Notes under the pieces: generated by a model
What the model saw: only the letters and a program-made list of their open reading frames with translations
Told to the model about the DNA's origin: nothing
The model's database searches: none
Translations under genes and position numbers: made by a program
Shown here: piece after piece, positions 27,940 to 36,826 of the stretch
How positions within the stretch are numbered: position 1 is the first letter of the stretch
How the letters are laid out: each line of letters starts with the position of its first letter
Origin: an uncultured Bacteroidia bacterium
GTDB lineage: Bacteria > Bacteroidota > Bacteroidia > Bacteroidales > UBA932
DNA length: 64,000 bases
NCBI GenBank assembly: GCA_902789395.1
Contig: CADANY010000005.1
Location: 62,001 to 126,000 of the forward strand
Reading direction: 5' to 3'

Positions 27940-28875
27940 TTATTTCTGATTCTCCAAAAGAAAGCGTTCTGCATCCCGGGCGGCCATACATCCGGAACCG
28001 GCGGCCGTAATGGCCTGGCGGTAACGGGGATCCTGGACGTCTCCGGCGGCGAAAACTCCTTCTACCGAGGTTTCCGAAGTCTTTCCGCGGGTTACGATGT
28101 AACCATTTGCGTCGGTCTCCACCCATTTCGAGAAAAGCTCTGAATTCGGATGGTGTCCGATGGCAAGGAAAAACCCGTCGATATGTATATCAAAGACAGT
28201 GCCATCCTTCCGCAAAAGACGGGCGCCGGTCACCCCCATTCCGTCTCCAAGGACTTCCTGCGTATTGCAGTTCCAGAGGATCTCGATGTTCTCCCTGTCG
28301 AAAACTTTTTTCTGCATGGCCTTCGATGCGCGGAAGACATCGCGGCGTACGATCATATAGACCTTGGCGGCAAGGGTCGAAAGATAGAGTGCCTCTTCAC
28401 AGGCCGTATCACCGCCACCGACGACTGCCACCGTGCGCTTCCGGTAGAAGAAACCGTCGCAGGTAGCGCAGGCCGACACCCCCATGCCACGGTATTTCTG
28501 TTCGGAGGGAAGGCCGAGATAACGTGCCGTCGCACCGGTCGCAATGATGAGGCTCTCCGCACAGATTTCCGTTTCTCCGTCGATAACGACGCGGAAGGGC
28601 CTGTTTTCCAGATCGACCTCCGTTGCCGTCCCAGGACGGATGTCCGCTCCGAAGGACGCCGCCTGGGCGCGCATCGTATCCATCAAGGTATTGGCATCGA
28701 CACCGCCGTTGAATCCGGGATAATTCTCGACTACGGTTGTCGTCGTTAGCTGTCCGCCCGGCTCCATTCCCTCATACAGGACCGGAGAAAGGTTGGCACG
28801 GGAAGCATAAATTGCCGCCGTGAACCCGGCAGGGCCGCCGCCGAGGATAAGGCATCTGACTATCTCCATATTCAT
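27940..28875 (-). CDS. trxB: Thioredoxin reductase
   Basis: A 311-residue NADPH-dependent flavoenzyme. The FAD-binding LILGGGPAGFTAAIYASRA opens the protein; the redox pair is in SACATCDGFFYRKR; the NADPH motif is VVGGGDTACEEALYLS; the C-terminal FAD motif is GVFAAGDVQD. ATG 28875 (MNMEIV) or 28869 are possible starts; both follow a TATATTTG promoter box by about 15-22 bp. It is the first gene of the run leading to recN. Confidence 0.96.
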   Translation of the reverse strand: MNMEIVRCLILGGGPAGFTAAIYASRANLSPVLYEGMEPGGQLTTTTVVENYPGFNGGVDANTLMDTMRAQAASFGADIRPGTATEVDLENRPFRVVIDGETEICAESLIIATGATARYLGLPSEQKYRGMGVSACATCDGFFYRKRTVAVVGGGDTACEEALYLSTLAAKVYMIVRRDVFRASKAMQKKVFDRENIEILWNCNTQEVLGDGMGVTGARLLRKDGTVFDIHIDGFFLAIGHHPNSELFSKWVETDANGYIVTRGKTSETSVEGVFAAGDVQDPRYRQAITAAGSGCMAARDAERFLLENQK

Positions 28876-28890
28876 TTTTCTCTTAACCTG

Positions 28891-28898
28891 CAAATATA
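28891..28898 (-). promoter_or_regulatory. trxB operon -7 box
   Basis: Minus strand TATATTTG, 15 bp before the first trxB ATG. No convincing -33 box at the standard distance. Confidence 0.5.
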
Positions 28899-28952
28899 CA
28901 CTTTTTATTTGTAACTTAGACGTTCCGAACCCAAAACCCTCGGACGAACGAA

Positions 28953-30194
28953 ATGATTGCGACACTCCTTCTCTTCCTGATCCTTCAAGCGGTCAACCCG
29001 CTCCAGATGCTGCGCGAAGACCCTGACCGCGCCGGAGTCTGCACCCATCCCTATGAATTCCGCGAATGCCGTGAAACGGCGGCTCCGAAAGGATACACGC
29101 CTTTCTATCTGAGCCATTACGGGAGGCATGGTTCCCGGACGGAATGGGGGCTCTCCTCTTACCGTGACGTCGAAAAGGTCCTCGAGGAGGCCCGCCAGGA
29201 GGGATTCCTCAGTGCGAAGGGTGATTCACTGCTCAGCGAAACCCGGATTGTCATCCGTGTCCATGACGGCATGAACGGCCATCTCACCCGCCTGGGCGAG
29301 GAAGAACACAGGATCCTTGCCGACCGCCTTTATGCCCGCTACCCGCGCATCTTCAAAAAGGGCTCCAGGCTGATCCGGGTCGAATCCAGTACGGTTCCGA
29401 GATGCCTGGTCAGCATGGCCAGTTTCACAACGGAACTCGCCCGCATCCAGCCTTCCCTCCGCTTTACCATGGACAGCGGGGAAAAACAATATGGGTATAT
29501 CAGCAACGAACCTTCTAAAGAGCACCGCCGGGCTGTGCTTGATATGCTGGACTCGATGAACCGGACGATCCGCTGCGACAGCACGCATATCTACGCGACG
29601 TTGTTTACCGACCCTATGGCGGGTAAGGCCCTGGCTCCGGATCCGGAGAAGTTCCAGAAAGAAATCTGGGATGTCGCCCGGATCGCCCGCGCCTCCGGAA
29701 TCCGCGAAAATGTCTTCCGTTACCTCCCGGAAGACGTGATCTACCGCTGGTGGGACTATTACAACCGGCAGTTCTACATGTGGAACGGCAATTCCGTTGA
29801 GTTCGGCGACGAGCGGATCCCCCGGGTCCATCCGCTAGTCAGGGACATCATAGAGAAAGCCGATGACGCCATTCAAAGCGCTTCAGTGGCTGCCGACCTC
29901 AAATTCGGACATGACTTCCCCCTTCTCAGCCTCGCAGGATTTTTCGGCCTTGACGGAGTCGGTCAGCGTCTTTCCTTCGAAGAGATTCCCGAAAAATGGG
30001 TAGATCCTGTGATGATCCCTTTTGCCAGCAACTTCCAGATCGTCTTCTACCGGAGTTGCCGGAAGGGCAGCGATATCCTCGTCAAATTCATATACAACGA
30101 CCGGGAACGCACCCTGGAGGGCTTGTCCCCGGTATATGGTCCCTACTACCGCTGGGAAGACATCAAAACGTTCTGCGAAGCGAAAATGCGCTAA
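28953..30194 (+). CDS. Secreted histidine-type phosphatase (acid phosphatase/phytase superfamily)
   Basis: A 413-residue protein with a short N-terminal hydrophobic export signal. The catalytic motif is SHYGRHGSRTEW (RHGxR) near residue 55, with the partner acid in KFGHDFPLLSLAG near residue 310. The layout fits branch 2 histidine phosphatases, which include acid phosphatases and inositol-polyphosphate phosphatases. It is divergent from trxB, and its stop overlaps the end of ccsA (tail to tail, 4 bp). It may supply phosphate from organic sources. Confidence 0.85.
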   Translation: MIATLLLFLILQAVNPLQMLREDPDRAGVCTHPYEFRECRETAAPKGYTPFYLSHYGRHGSRTEWGLSSYRDVEKVLEEARQEGFLSAKGDSLLSETRIVIRVHDGMNGHLTRLGEEEHRILADRLYARYPRIFKKGSRLIRVESSTVPRCLVSMASFTTELARIQPSLRFTMDSGEKQYGYISNEPSKEHRRAVLDMLDSMNRTIRCDSTHIYATLFTDPMAGKALAPDPEKFQKEIWDVARIARASGIRENVFRYLPEDVIYRWWDYYNRQFYMWNGNSVEFGDERIPRVHPLVRDIIEKADDAIQSASVAADLKFGHDFPLLSLAGFFGLDGVGQRLSFEEIPEKWVDPVMIPFASNFQIVFYRSCRKGSDILVKFIYNDRERTLEGLSPVYGPYYRWEDIKTFCEAKMR

Positions 30195-30970
30195 TAAGTG
30201 TGCATTCCCCCGGTGGCGGAAGGCAGATAATTGACTCCCCACCAGCACATCTGCAAAAGGATAAAACAGAAAACCAGCAAGGCGAAAGCCCTCCGGGGAT
30301 TCCGGATACGATTCCCAAGATGCAGATACAGCAGATAAGCGACCCAGGTCACGGCCGCCCAGGTTTCCTTCGGATCCCAGGCCCAGTAATCCCCCCAGGC
30401 TTGTTTTGCCCAGAGCGCTCCCATGACGATGCCAAGGGTCAGAAAGCCCCAACCGATCCTCACCAGGGCGTCGCAACGGTCCATTTCTTCCTGAACCACT
30501 GGTTTCCGGGCCGAGCGGATCCATAGGTAGACGGCGAACACCGTTACGGCACCGAGAACGGCATAGGCGAACATATAAACCGTCACATGGGGAACAAACC
30601 AGACGCTTTGGAGAGCCGGCATGAGAGCCCGTTCATGGAGCTGGGGTTTCAAGACATTGACACCGGCATAAATGATCGACATCAGGGCGCTGAAAGGCAG
30701 AATCCATTTATAGTGCCACCGTGCATAGATGAAAACACCGATGAAGGAAAGGAACAGGCTGTACCATAGCCGTGTCTCCCCCATCGTCCGCATCGGCGGA
30801 CGCTCCAGTGAGATCCAGAGGCCGATGACGAAGGCAAGGTAGAGCAGCGATCCGGCTAGGGAAAGGACAATTGCCGGACCCCGTTTCGATGAGAATACCG
30901 ACAGCAGCGCCCCGGCAATCCAAAGCACGGAAGTGATTCCCGCAATCAGGGTAAATGAATCCCAGGTCAT
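30191..30970 (-). CDS. ccsA: Cytochrome c maturation protein CcsA (System II)
   Basis: A 259-residue protein with about eight membrane helices. The heme-handling motif WGDYWAWDPKETWA (WWD domain) is intact, and conserved His residues sit in WFVPHVTVYMF and near the C-terminus. With ResB/Ccs1 it ligates heme to CxxCH motifs outside the membrane. It is the last gene of a five-gene run and overlaps the resB gene by 4 bp. The probable client is the tetraheme protein coded at 34013-35554. Confidence 0.9.
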   Translation of the reverse strand: MTWDSFTLIAGITSVLWIAGALLSVFSSKRGPAIVLSLAGSLLYLAFVIGLWISLERPPMRTMGETRLWYSLFLSFIGVFIYARWHYKWILPFSALMSIIYAGVNVLKPQLHERALMPALQSVWFVPHVTVYMFAYAVLGAVTVFAVYLWIRSARKPVVQEEMDRCDALVRIGWGFLTLGIVMGALWAKQAWGDYWAWDPKETWAAVTWVAYLLYLHLGNRIRNPRRAFALLVFCFILLQMCWWGVNYLPSATGGMHTY

Positions 30971-31719
30971 GGCTGCACCTCCTTCTTTTTAGATCCGGCA
31001 AAGACGATCATCCCCGCTCCCGCGATCAGCAGCATCCAGAGACCGATCAGGACCGCCGGATACCAGGGATCACGCACGCACTCAAGGATACTGACCGTCC
31101 CCCACTGGGGATCTTCCGTATCATAATCAGCCTGGTAGATCTTCCACGAACCGACCGTAGCCGGATGATTGACAGTAATATCGAACGGGCGCTCCTTGCC
31201 GGAAGCATCGGTGATGACGACTTCAGAAAGATATTTCTTCGGCATGCCGGAAGGATACGTTTCCATTGAGAAATCCTTCAGCATCAGATGGAACGGGAGC
31301 GCATGGGGCACTCCTTCCTCATCTGTTGCCATCCCGACTGTTTCTCCTTCAGGAACAGCCGCCGTCAGGATCAGCTTGTCGCCTCGCCCGAAGATGGCGG
31401 CCAGCAGGACCAATGCGATTGCCCCATGGGAAAGGGCCTGGGGAAGACGCTTGAGGCTGAAATGACGGATATTCTCGATAACTTTAAGGACCAAAACGGC
31501 CGCAAAGCAAAGCAGGGCCCCGGTATAGATCGGGGTATGCGGCAGGCGGTCCGTAGAGGCAAAGCCCTGTATAAGCAGAAGGACAAGCACCACGGCAAGA
31601 ACCGCGAAGCTTGTCTTTCTGTCAATCAGGCGGGAAACCCATTTGCCGGCATACATAGAGAGAACTATCAGCAGATAGATCAGCAGCAGGCAAAGGATAA
31701 GATTCCAAGGAAAACTCAT
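30967..31719 (-). CDS. resB: Cytochrome c biogenesis protein ResB/Ccs1-like
   Basis: A 250-residue membrane protein with three N-terminal helices, a soluble loop containing HLMLKDFSMETYPSGMPKKYLSEV and DPQWGTVSILECVRDPWYP, and a C-terminal helix. This matches the short ResB-like proteins paired with CcsA in Bacteroidota. ATG 31719 was chosen because it gives a compact start MSFPWNL 2 bp after the upstream stop; an in-frame start at 31737 would overlap that gene. Confidence 0.85.
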   Translation of the reverse strand: MSFPWNLILCLLLIYLLIVLSMYAGKWVSRLIDRKTSFAVLAVVLVLLLIQGFASTDRLPHTPIYTGALLCFAAVLVLKVIENIRHFSLKRLPQALSHGAIALVLLAAIFGRGDKLILTAAVPEGETVGMATDEEGVPHALPFHLMLKDFSMETYPSGMPKKYLSEVVITDASGKERPFDITVNHPATVGSWKIYQADYDTEDPQWGTVSILECVRDPWYPAVLIGLWMLLIAGAGMIVFAGSKKKEVQP

Positions 31720-31721
31720 AG

Positions 31722-32624
31722 TCAGGCCAGTTCCCACTGCTCACGAAGCAGATTCACCGCGGCAGTAACTGTCTCGGCGCGTTCCCCCTTCGTTCCGCAC
31801 TCGAAACTGACATACTTATCATAACCCATTTCCTTCAAGGCACGGAAACCGTCCGTATAGACATCCAGTTCACCGTCTTCTCCCGGCATCAGACGACGGC
31901 CCCTGCTTGCCATATGGACGTGCTGGAGATATTTCGTTCCGGCCGACATGAGGGCGCCGTAATCCGACGTTTCCTCCTGCATGTGCCAGAAGTCACCCAT
32001 ACACTTGACACCTTCGCTCCGGGAATCCCTTGCGATGGCAGCGGCGTCCGCAACGAGGCGCATATAGAAAGCTTCCTTGCGGTTCAGGGGTTCAAGGATA
32101 ACGGTCGTACCGCACTGAAGGGCGTATTCTCCGAGATCATGGAGCTGCTCGCAAAGATAGTCACGGGTCTCCTGAGTATGGGGCTTGCAGGGGGCCTGGC
32201 GGGAAAATGCCGGGACCATGATGACGCCGACGGATCCGAGTTCTCCGGCTGCGGCGACAATCTCGCGCATGGTCGTATCGAAGAGTTCCTTCTGCTCATC
32301 CTCGGCAAGGATGAAGCCCTGGAAGCCGGCGCAGATAGCGGAAACCTTGATATTTCGGCCGCTGAGAGCGCTCTTGATCTCATCTACACGCGAAACGAGA
32401 TTCTTTCCGGATGGTTCAAATCCAACGATCCCGAGATTCTCCATGAAGTCCAGACGTTCCGCGAGGGTCTCACCGGGAGCGATTTTCTCCTGGAAGGAAA
32501 GGTTCAGCTTGACCTGGCTCCTTTTCTTTTTATCGGAAGGGGCGCAGGCGGTCAGACCGGTTCCGGCAGCAGCCAGGGCAGCCGCGCCGAAAAGAGAAGT
32601 TTTGAAAAATTCTTTTCTGTCCAT
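31722..32624 (-). CDS. Exported sugar phosphate isomerase/epimerase-like TIM barrel
   Basis: The 300-residue protein starts MDRKEFFKTSLFG, a Tat-like signal with RK instead of RR, and has a lipobox TGLTAC. The body is a xylose-isomerase-like barrel (AP_endonuc_2 family): ILEPLNRKEAFYM, CMGDFWHMQ, HVHMASRGRRLMPGEDGELD and FECGTKGE supply the expected metal-ligand Glu/Asp/His positions. It lies 12 bp after the Gfo/Idh gene. In exported Gfo/Idh pathways such proteins act on keto-sugar intermediates; here that is inference. Confidence 0.82.
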   Translation of the reverse strand: MDRKEFFKTSLFGAAALAAAGTGLTACAPSDKKKRSQVKLNLSFQEKIAPGETLAERLDFMENLGIVGFEPSGKNLVSRVDEIKSALSGRNIKVSAICAGFQGFILAEDEQKELFDTTMREIVAAAGELGSVGVIMVPAFSRQAPCKPHTQETRDYLCEQLHDLGEYALQCGTTVILEPLNRKEAFYMRLVADAAAIARDSRSEGVKCMGDFWHMQEETSDYGALMSAGTKYLQHVHMASRGRRLMPGEDGELDVYTDGFRALKEMGYDKYVSFECGTKGERAETVTAAVNLLREQWELA

Positions 32625-32636
32625 ATCGGGAAGGAT

Positions 32637-33998
32637 TTAGGCTTTCTTGGGACTGCCCGGAACCGGAACCGTATGCTTGGACATATCCATGGGTCCGAGT
32701 TCAAGCTTTTCAGGCATATAATCCAGTTCGGAAGCGCTGATATCGTCCCAGAGGACGGTCTGACCCGTATAGGCAGCCTCACGGCCCATCGCACCGGCGA
32801 GGGAGGACATGCCGGTTTCGCCAGCCTCGACATGCGTCGTGCCCTTGCGGATATGGTTGACCCAGTCAACATGCTCGAGAACATAGGGGTTGTGCTGCGT
32901 GAATTCAGCCTTCGCCGCCTCTTCATCATATTGCCAGATGATCTCGCCCTGGAGGTTCCGGATAGCGAAATCCTCGGAATTCCAGGAACCTTTCGTGCCC
33001 TGGACGAACTCGCTGACCTTGTTGGAGCAACCGTCGATCTGACGGCACATGCTGTGGAGATGGACACCGTTTTCGAATTCGAAATCAACGCTGAAGTTAT
33101 CGTACTGGTCACCCGTGATCCGGCGCTGGCGGCTTCCGAAAGCAGTCGCTTTGAGAGGATGCTTGCCGATCATCCAGGTAAAGACGTCAATATTGTGGAC
33201 ATGCTGTTCGACGATATGGTCGCCGGAGAGCCATTTCCAGTTGACCCAGTCGCGGATCATCCACTCCATATCACTCCACCCTTTCTGACGCTCACGGTAC
33301 CAGAGCATGGACTGGTTCCAGTAGACATTGCCTCCGGTGATTTCGCCGATGAGACCTTCCTGGATCTTTTGATAGGAAGCGACATAGGCGCGCTGATGGT
33401 GGCGCTGGGTACCTGTAACGACGCTCAGTCCCTTGGCTTCGGCCTGCTTGGCAGTTGCCATGATCGTCCGATAGCCTTTGGCATCGACAGAGATCGGTTT
33501 CTCGAGGAAAGAATGGACTCCCTTCAAGGTAGCATATTGGAAGTGGACGGGGCGGAAGACTGGAGGGGTCGTCAGGATAACCATATCGACACCGCTGTCA
33601 ATGACTTTCTGATAGGCGTCGAATCCGGTAAAGCACTTGTCATCAGGTACTTCAATACCCTTTTTCTCTTTCAGCTTCGCACGGGTCGACTCGATCCTGT
33701 CGGGGAAAACATCGCCGAGAGCCGCCACTGTAATTCCGTCGGCAGCATCCAGAAGGTTGATAATGGCACCGTTTCCCCGGCCGCCGCAGCCGATCAGACC
33801 GACTTTCAGTTCGCGGCCTTCGACGGCCTTGTCCGGAAGTTCGGGGATATAATACTCACCGGGATTTTTCAAAGGAACGAGTTTATCACCTTTTCCGGCA
33901 CAGGAAGAGAGAAGGGCGCTGCCGCCTACGACTCCCGCAACTCCGATCATCGAGCTGACGCCCAGGAATGATCTTCTGTCCATTTTCTTTTCGCTCAT
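32637..33998 (-). CDS. Tat-exported Gfo/Idh/MocA family oxidoreductase
   Basis: The 453-residue protein has a true twin-arginine signal (MDRRSFLGVSS) and a lipobox LLSSCA. The Rossmann nucleotide site VGLIGCGGRGNGA follows, then FLEKPISVD (EKP motif) and the C-terminal beta-sheet domain. Such enzymes keep NAD(P) tightly bound and oxidise sugars outside the cytoplasm. It is embedded between a multiheme cytochrome gene (14 bp upstream) and an isomerase gene (12 bp downstream), so it may pass electrons to, or depend on, that cytochrome. Confidence 0.88.
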   Translation of the reverse strand: MSEKKMDRRSFLGVSSMIGVAGVVGGSALLSSCAGKGDKLVPLKNPGEYYIPELPDKAVEGRELKVGLIGCGGRGNGAIINLLDAADGITVAALGDVFPDRIESTRAKLKEKKGIEVPDDKCFTGFDAYQKVIDSGVDMVILTTPPVFRPVHFQYATLKGVHSFLEKPISVDAKGYRTIMATAKQAEAKGLSVVTGTQRHHQRAYVASYQKIQEGLIGEITGGNVYWNQSMLWYRERQKGWSDMEWMIRDWVNWKWLSGDHIVEQHVHNIDVFTWMIGKHPLKATAFGSRQRRITGDQYDNFSVDFEFENGVHLHSMCRQIDGCSNKVSEFVQGTKGSWNSEDFAIRNLQGEIIWQYDEEAAKAEFTQHNPYVLEHVDWVNHIRKGTTHVEAGETGMSSLAGAMGREAAYTGQTVLWDDISASELDYMPEKLELGPMDMSKHTVPVPGSPKKA

Positions 33999-34012
33999 AA
34001 TATGATCATTTA

Positions 34013-35554
34013 TTATTGTATTTCAATTCCTTCCGGAACTTCGCAGACAACCCGGAAGCCGATGCTCCGGATATCGGAGTACCACCAGATGCTCTTGGGA
34101 TTCTGCGGATCGGTACGAAGCCAGTCGTCGTGGTGCGTACTGCCGCGGCTGGCGCTGCGGACGGCGGCTGCATCTGAGGTAAAGTCTCCTCCCCTGACGA
34201 CGAATTCAGCTCCTTCTGACGGACCCTTCGGATCAACGGTCCCGTCAGCAATCCTCGAATAAGCATCTTCGGCATACCGGTCAGCGCAGTATTCCATGAC
34301 ATTTCCCAGCATGTTCTTAAGGCCGAACGGATTGGCTTTAACGGTCTGAGGCTCTGCCGTACGGCCGCCGCTGGTCGCTCCGTACACAACGTACCGGGCA
34401 ATCATCGTCGTATCCTGTCCGAACAGTTTCGACCGGAGGGTCCCTGCCGACAACCGCTTGGGATTGCCCTCAAAGAAGTAAGGGGTATCCGTCCCGCCGC
34501 GGGCCGCATATTCCCACTCTGCTTCCGTCGGAAGACGGTACTTCCGACCTGTCTTCAGGGAGAGCCACTGACAAAACGTCTCGGCAGCGTAATGGGTCAT
34601 CGTTATGGCCGGACGGTCTCCCATGCCCCATCCCTGATCGGGGAACCCGAACGGCGGGGTCGGGCCGGTCACGGCATCCAGGTCCGGACGGGTATTGTTG
34701 GCATAGACCGTCTCGGGAGGGGTCCTTCCTTCGGACATGGTCTCGTTATAGAAACTCCAGTACTGGTTCCATGTAACCTCGACCTCGCTCATGAACATCG
34801 GAGAGATCCGGACCCTTTTCTGCGGTCCTTCATCCTTTCCCCTGAGGGGTTCGTCTTCGGGACTGCCGAGAAGGAACTCGCCACCGGGGACAGCAATCAT
34901 CCGGATAGCGGCCCCGGTTCCGGGAACTGTTTCAGTAAAGTCCTCGAAAGCGGTCACTTCCGGGGCACTCTCGTAAACGACCCCAGTACCCGTATCGATT
35001 TTTCCTTCCAGTTTCTTATGCTGGTAGCCCGGCATGAAGTGCCCGGTATTCAGGTGACAGCTGATGCACTGCAGATCCAATTTCTCCGCATTTTCCTCGT
35101 AGTAGAGATGGGCGGTGATGCCATCATCCGAAATCCCTTCCGGGAAAAGATTGGCGTGGCATTTGAGACAAGAGGCGTTGTAGACGATCTTTTGTGCATG
35201 GCCGAGTTCGCGCTTGGCAGACCAGTCGATCTCATCCGGATCCTTCGTCATCTTGGCCCATATATCCTTGGCGCCCATCCGCGCTTTCGCCATATAATAT
35301 TTCAGGGCTCCGTCTTCTTTCGGAGGCAGATGGCAGGCGGCACAGTCTGTCACAACGCCGGAACGGCTGTTGAAATGCTCGGATTTCTTCCAGTCGGCAT
35401 CGGCCTGGGTATGGTAATGGCAACTCATGCAATACTCGCTGGTAGAGGTCCTTGTCATGGCCTCGTCAAAAGCAAGCATAGCCGATATGCCCAGAAGGAG
35501 CCCCCCGAGCCCGGCTGTCAGCCACAACTTATTATTCTTTTTATGTTTTGACAT
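34013..35554 (-). CDS. NapC/NirT-type tetraheme cytochrome fused to a SUMF1/FGE-like domain
   Basis: An N-terminal anchor helix (residues ~10-28) is followed by four c-type heme motifs: CMSCH, CAACH, CLKCH and CISCH, within about 180 residues, as in NapC/NirT quinol dehydrogenases. From about residue 210 to 513 the protein is a SUMF1/FGE-type domain: VPGGEFLLGS, RLPTEAEWEYAARGG, GNVMEYCADRY, VVRGGDF and SIGFRVVCEVP. The Cys pair used by true formylglycine-generating enzymes is absent near the C-terminus, so this half is probably not a sulfatase activator. First gene of the five-gene run. Confidence 0.88.
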   Translation of the reverse strand: MSKHKKNNKLWLTAGLGGLLLGISAMLAFDEAMTRTSTSEYCMSCHYHTQADADWKKSEHFNSRSGVVTDCAACHLPPKEDGALKYYMAKARMGAKDIWAKMTKDPDEIDWSAKRELGHAQKIVYNASCLKCHANLFPEGISDDGITAHLYYEENAEKLDLQCISCHLNTGHFMPGYQHKKLEGKIDTGTGVVYESAPEVTAFEDFTETVPGTGAAIRMIAVPGGEFLLGSPEDEPLRGKDEGPQKRVRISPMFMSEVEVTWNQYWSFYNETMSEGRTPPETVYANNTRPDLDAVTGPTPPFGFPDQGWGMGDRPAITMTHYAAETFCQWLSLKTGRKYRLPTEAEWEYAARGGTDTPYFFEGNPKRLSAGTLRSKLFGQDTTMIARYVVYGATSGGRTAEPQTVKANPFGLKNMLGNVMEYCADRYAEDAYSRIADGTVDPKGPSEGAEFVVRGGDFTSDAAAVRSASRGSTHHDDWLRTDPQNPKSIWWYSDIRSIGFRVVCEVPEGIEIQ

Positions 35555-35570
35555 AAAAAAGCGCGTCTTG

Positions 35571-35608
35571 CAAAGATAGTGAGAAATCGTAAAAAAGCAT
35601 TATATTTG
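35571..35608. promoter_or_regulatory. Divergent -7 boxes: cytochrome operon (-) and LolA-like gene (+)
   Basis: Minus strand TATCTTTG (35571-35578) lies 17 bp before the cytochrome gene start; plus strand TATATTTG (35601-35608) lies 31 bp before ATG 35639. Confidence 0.6.
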
Positions 35609-35638
35609 CGACCTAAATAATAGATAATCTATTGCCTT

Positions 35639-36274
35639 ATGAAACAGACATTCAAATTTTTCGTTGCTGCTATCGCCGCCATCTTCCTTACCGTCGGTTC
35701 TTTCGCTCAGACCGCCCAGGAGATTATTGACAAGGTCGATGCCCAGATGAACCGACCGACTGACGACGGTCTCTATATGGTCATGGAAATGAAATTCCCC
35801 ATTATCGGTGCTGTCGCTTCCCAGATCCATTCGCGGGGAGACAAGACCAGAATGGAAATAAGCAAGGACGGCAAGAGATCGGTTACTTACATGGACGGAG
35901 AGACGCATTGGGACTACGATTCCGAGAAAAACACGGTAACCATCAAGACTGTCAAGAGCGAATCATCTTCCGACGCCGAAGATAATGTCAAGATGCTCAA
36001 GGGAATTGCGGACGGCTATACCCCGAAGATCCAGAAAGAGACGACGGAAGCTTGGTATATCCGCTGCACGAAGAATAGGAACAATGCGAAAAAGGATGAT
36101 CCCAAACGGATGGATCTTGTTGTCCTAAAGCCGGATTTCCGTCTTAAGAGCGTTACAGCCAGCGTTTCCATCGTTACCGTAACTATGCGTGATTTCGAAT
36201 TCGGAGTCCCCGAGAGCAAGGTAACCTTCAGCGCTGATGAATTTCCCGGCGCTACGATTGTAGACGAAAGATAA
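35639..36274 (+). CDS. LolA-like outer-membrane lipoprotein carrier family protein
   Basis: The 211-residue protein has a signal peptide ending TVGSFAQ. The body is an open beta-barrel-like fold: AQEIIDKVDAQM, MVMEMKFPIIG, THWDYDSEKNTVTI and a C-terminal strand pattern typical of the LolA/LolB superfamily. In this phylum such proteins are numerous and not all carry lipoproteins. It is divergent from the cytochrome operon. Confidence 0.7.
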   Translation: MKQTFKFFVAAIAAIFLTVGSFAQTAQEIIDKVDAQMNRPTDDGLYMVMEMKFPIIGAVASQIHSRGDKTRMEISKDGKRSVTYMDGETHWDYDSEKNTVTIKTVKSESSSDAEDNVKMLKGIADGYTPKIQKETTEAWYIRCTKNRNNAKKDDPKRMDLVVLKPDFRLKSVTASVSIVTVTMRDFEFGVPESKVTFSADEFPGATIVDER

Positions 36275-36304
36275 TTCCGGAAAAGTAGTAGCATCCCAAT
36301 TTAC

Positions 36305-36826
36305 TTAAAATCTATATCCAATTCCAGCCCTTACCGGGAAGAACATCCATCCCGTACCCAGTTCTGCGAATCCGAAGAAACGTTTTCCATAGGACACTCC
36401 GATGGGAGTGAACTGAAAGCCGTGGGAAGGGCGGCCGTCGCCATTGACGTAACCGCCCATGGTTCCGTAGCCGACCCCTGAGTAGATATTGATTCCTTCT
36501 CTTGTGAACCAATTCCCATAAAGCATCAGCATCAGATTACAGTCATAGGTTGTTGAAGCCCCAGGTTTATGTTCTTCAGGAGAATAATCGTCCTGCCCTG
36601 GCTGCCTGTCATGTATTCCGCCCATCAGACCCAGACTTATCCACTTCACCGGAGTATATTTGAATTCTCCGATAAGCGAGAAATGACTTTCAGCACCTCC
36701 GACAAAGCCTATCATCCACCCAGGACCGCCACCGCTGATTCCGATTTCAAATCGACGGAGCTCTTGGGCCTGCGTCACATGAGACATCAAGATAATGAGT
36801 GTGGTCAGTACTATAAATCTTCTCAT
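36305..36826 (-). CDS. Small outer-membrane beta-barrel protein, hypothetical
   Basis: A 173-residue protein with a signal peptide ending HVTQAQ. Alternating Gly/aromatic strands (FEIGISGGGPGWMIGF, GVGYGTMGGYVN) and a terminal aromatic (GIGYRF) suggest a small eight-stranded barrel. It is tail to tail with the LolA-like gene. Function unknown. Confidence 0.65.
   Translation of the reverse strand: MRRFIVLTTLIILMSHVTQAQELRRFEIGISGGGPGWMIGFVGGAESHFSLIGEFKYTPVKWISLGLMGGIHDRQPGQDDYSPEEHKPGASTTYDCNLMLMLYGNWFTREGINIYSGVGYGTMGGYVNGDGRPSHGFQFTPIGVSYGKRFFGFAELGTGWMFFPVRAGIGYRF

Noticed and set aside
31914..33971. Plus-strand open frame (685 codons) opposite the epimerase and Gfo/Idh genes
   Set aside because: The minus-strand genes have signal peptides, motifs and tight spacing; the antisense frame has none and starts inside a coding region.
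34013..34700. SUMF1 domain as a sulfatase activator for the sulfatase at 58147-59742
   Set aside because: The catalytic Cys pair is missing, the domain is predicted to be periplasmic, and the sulfatase is of the serine type.
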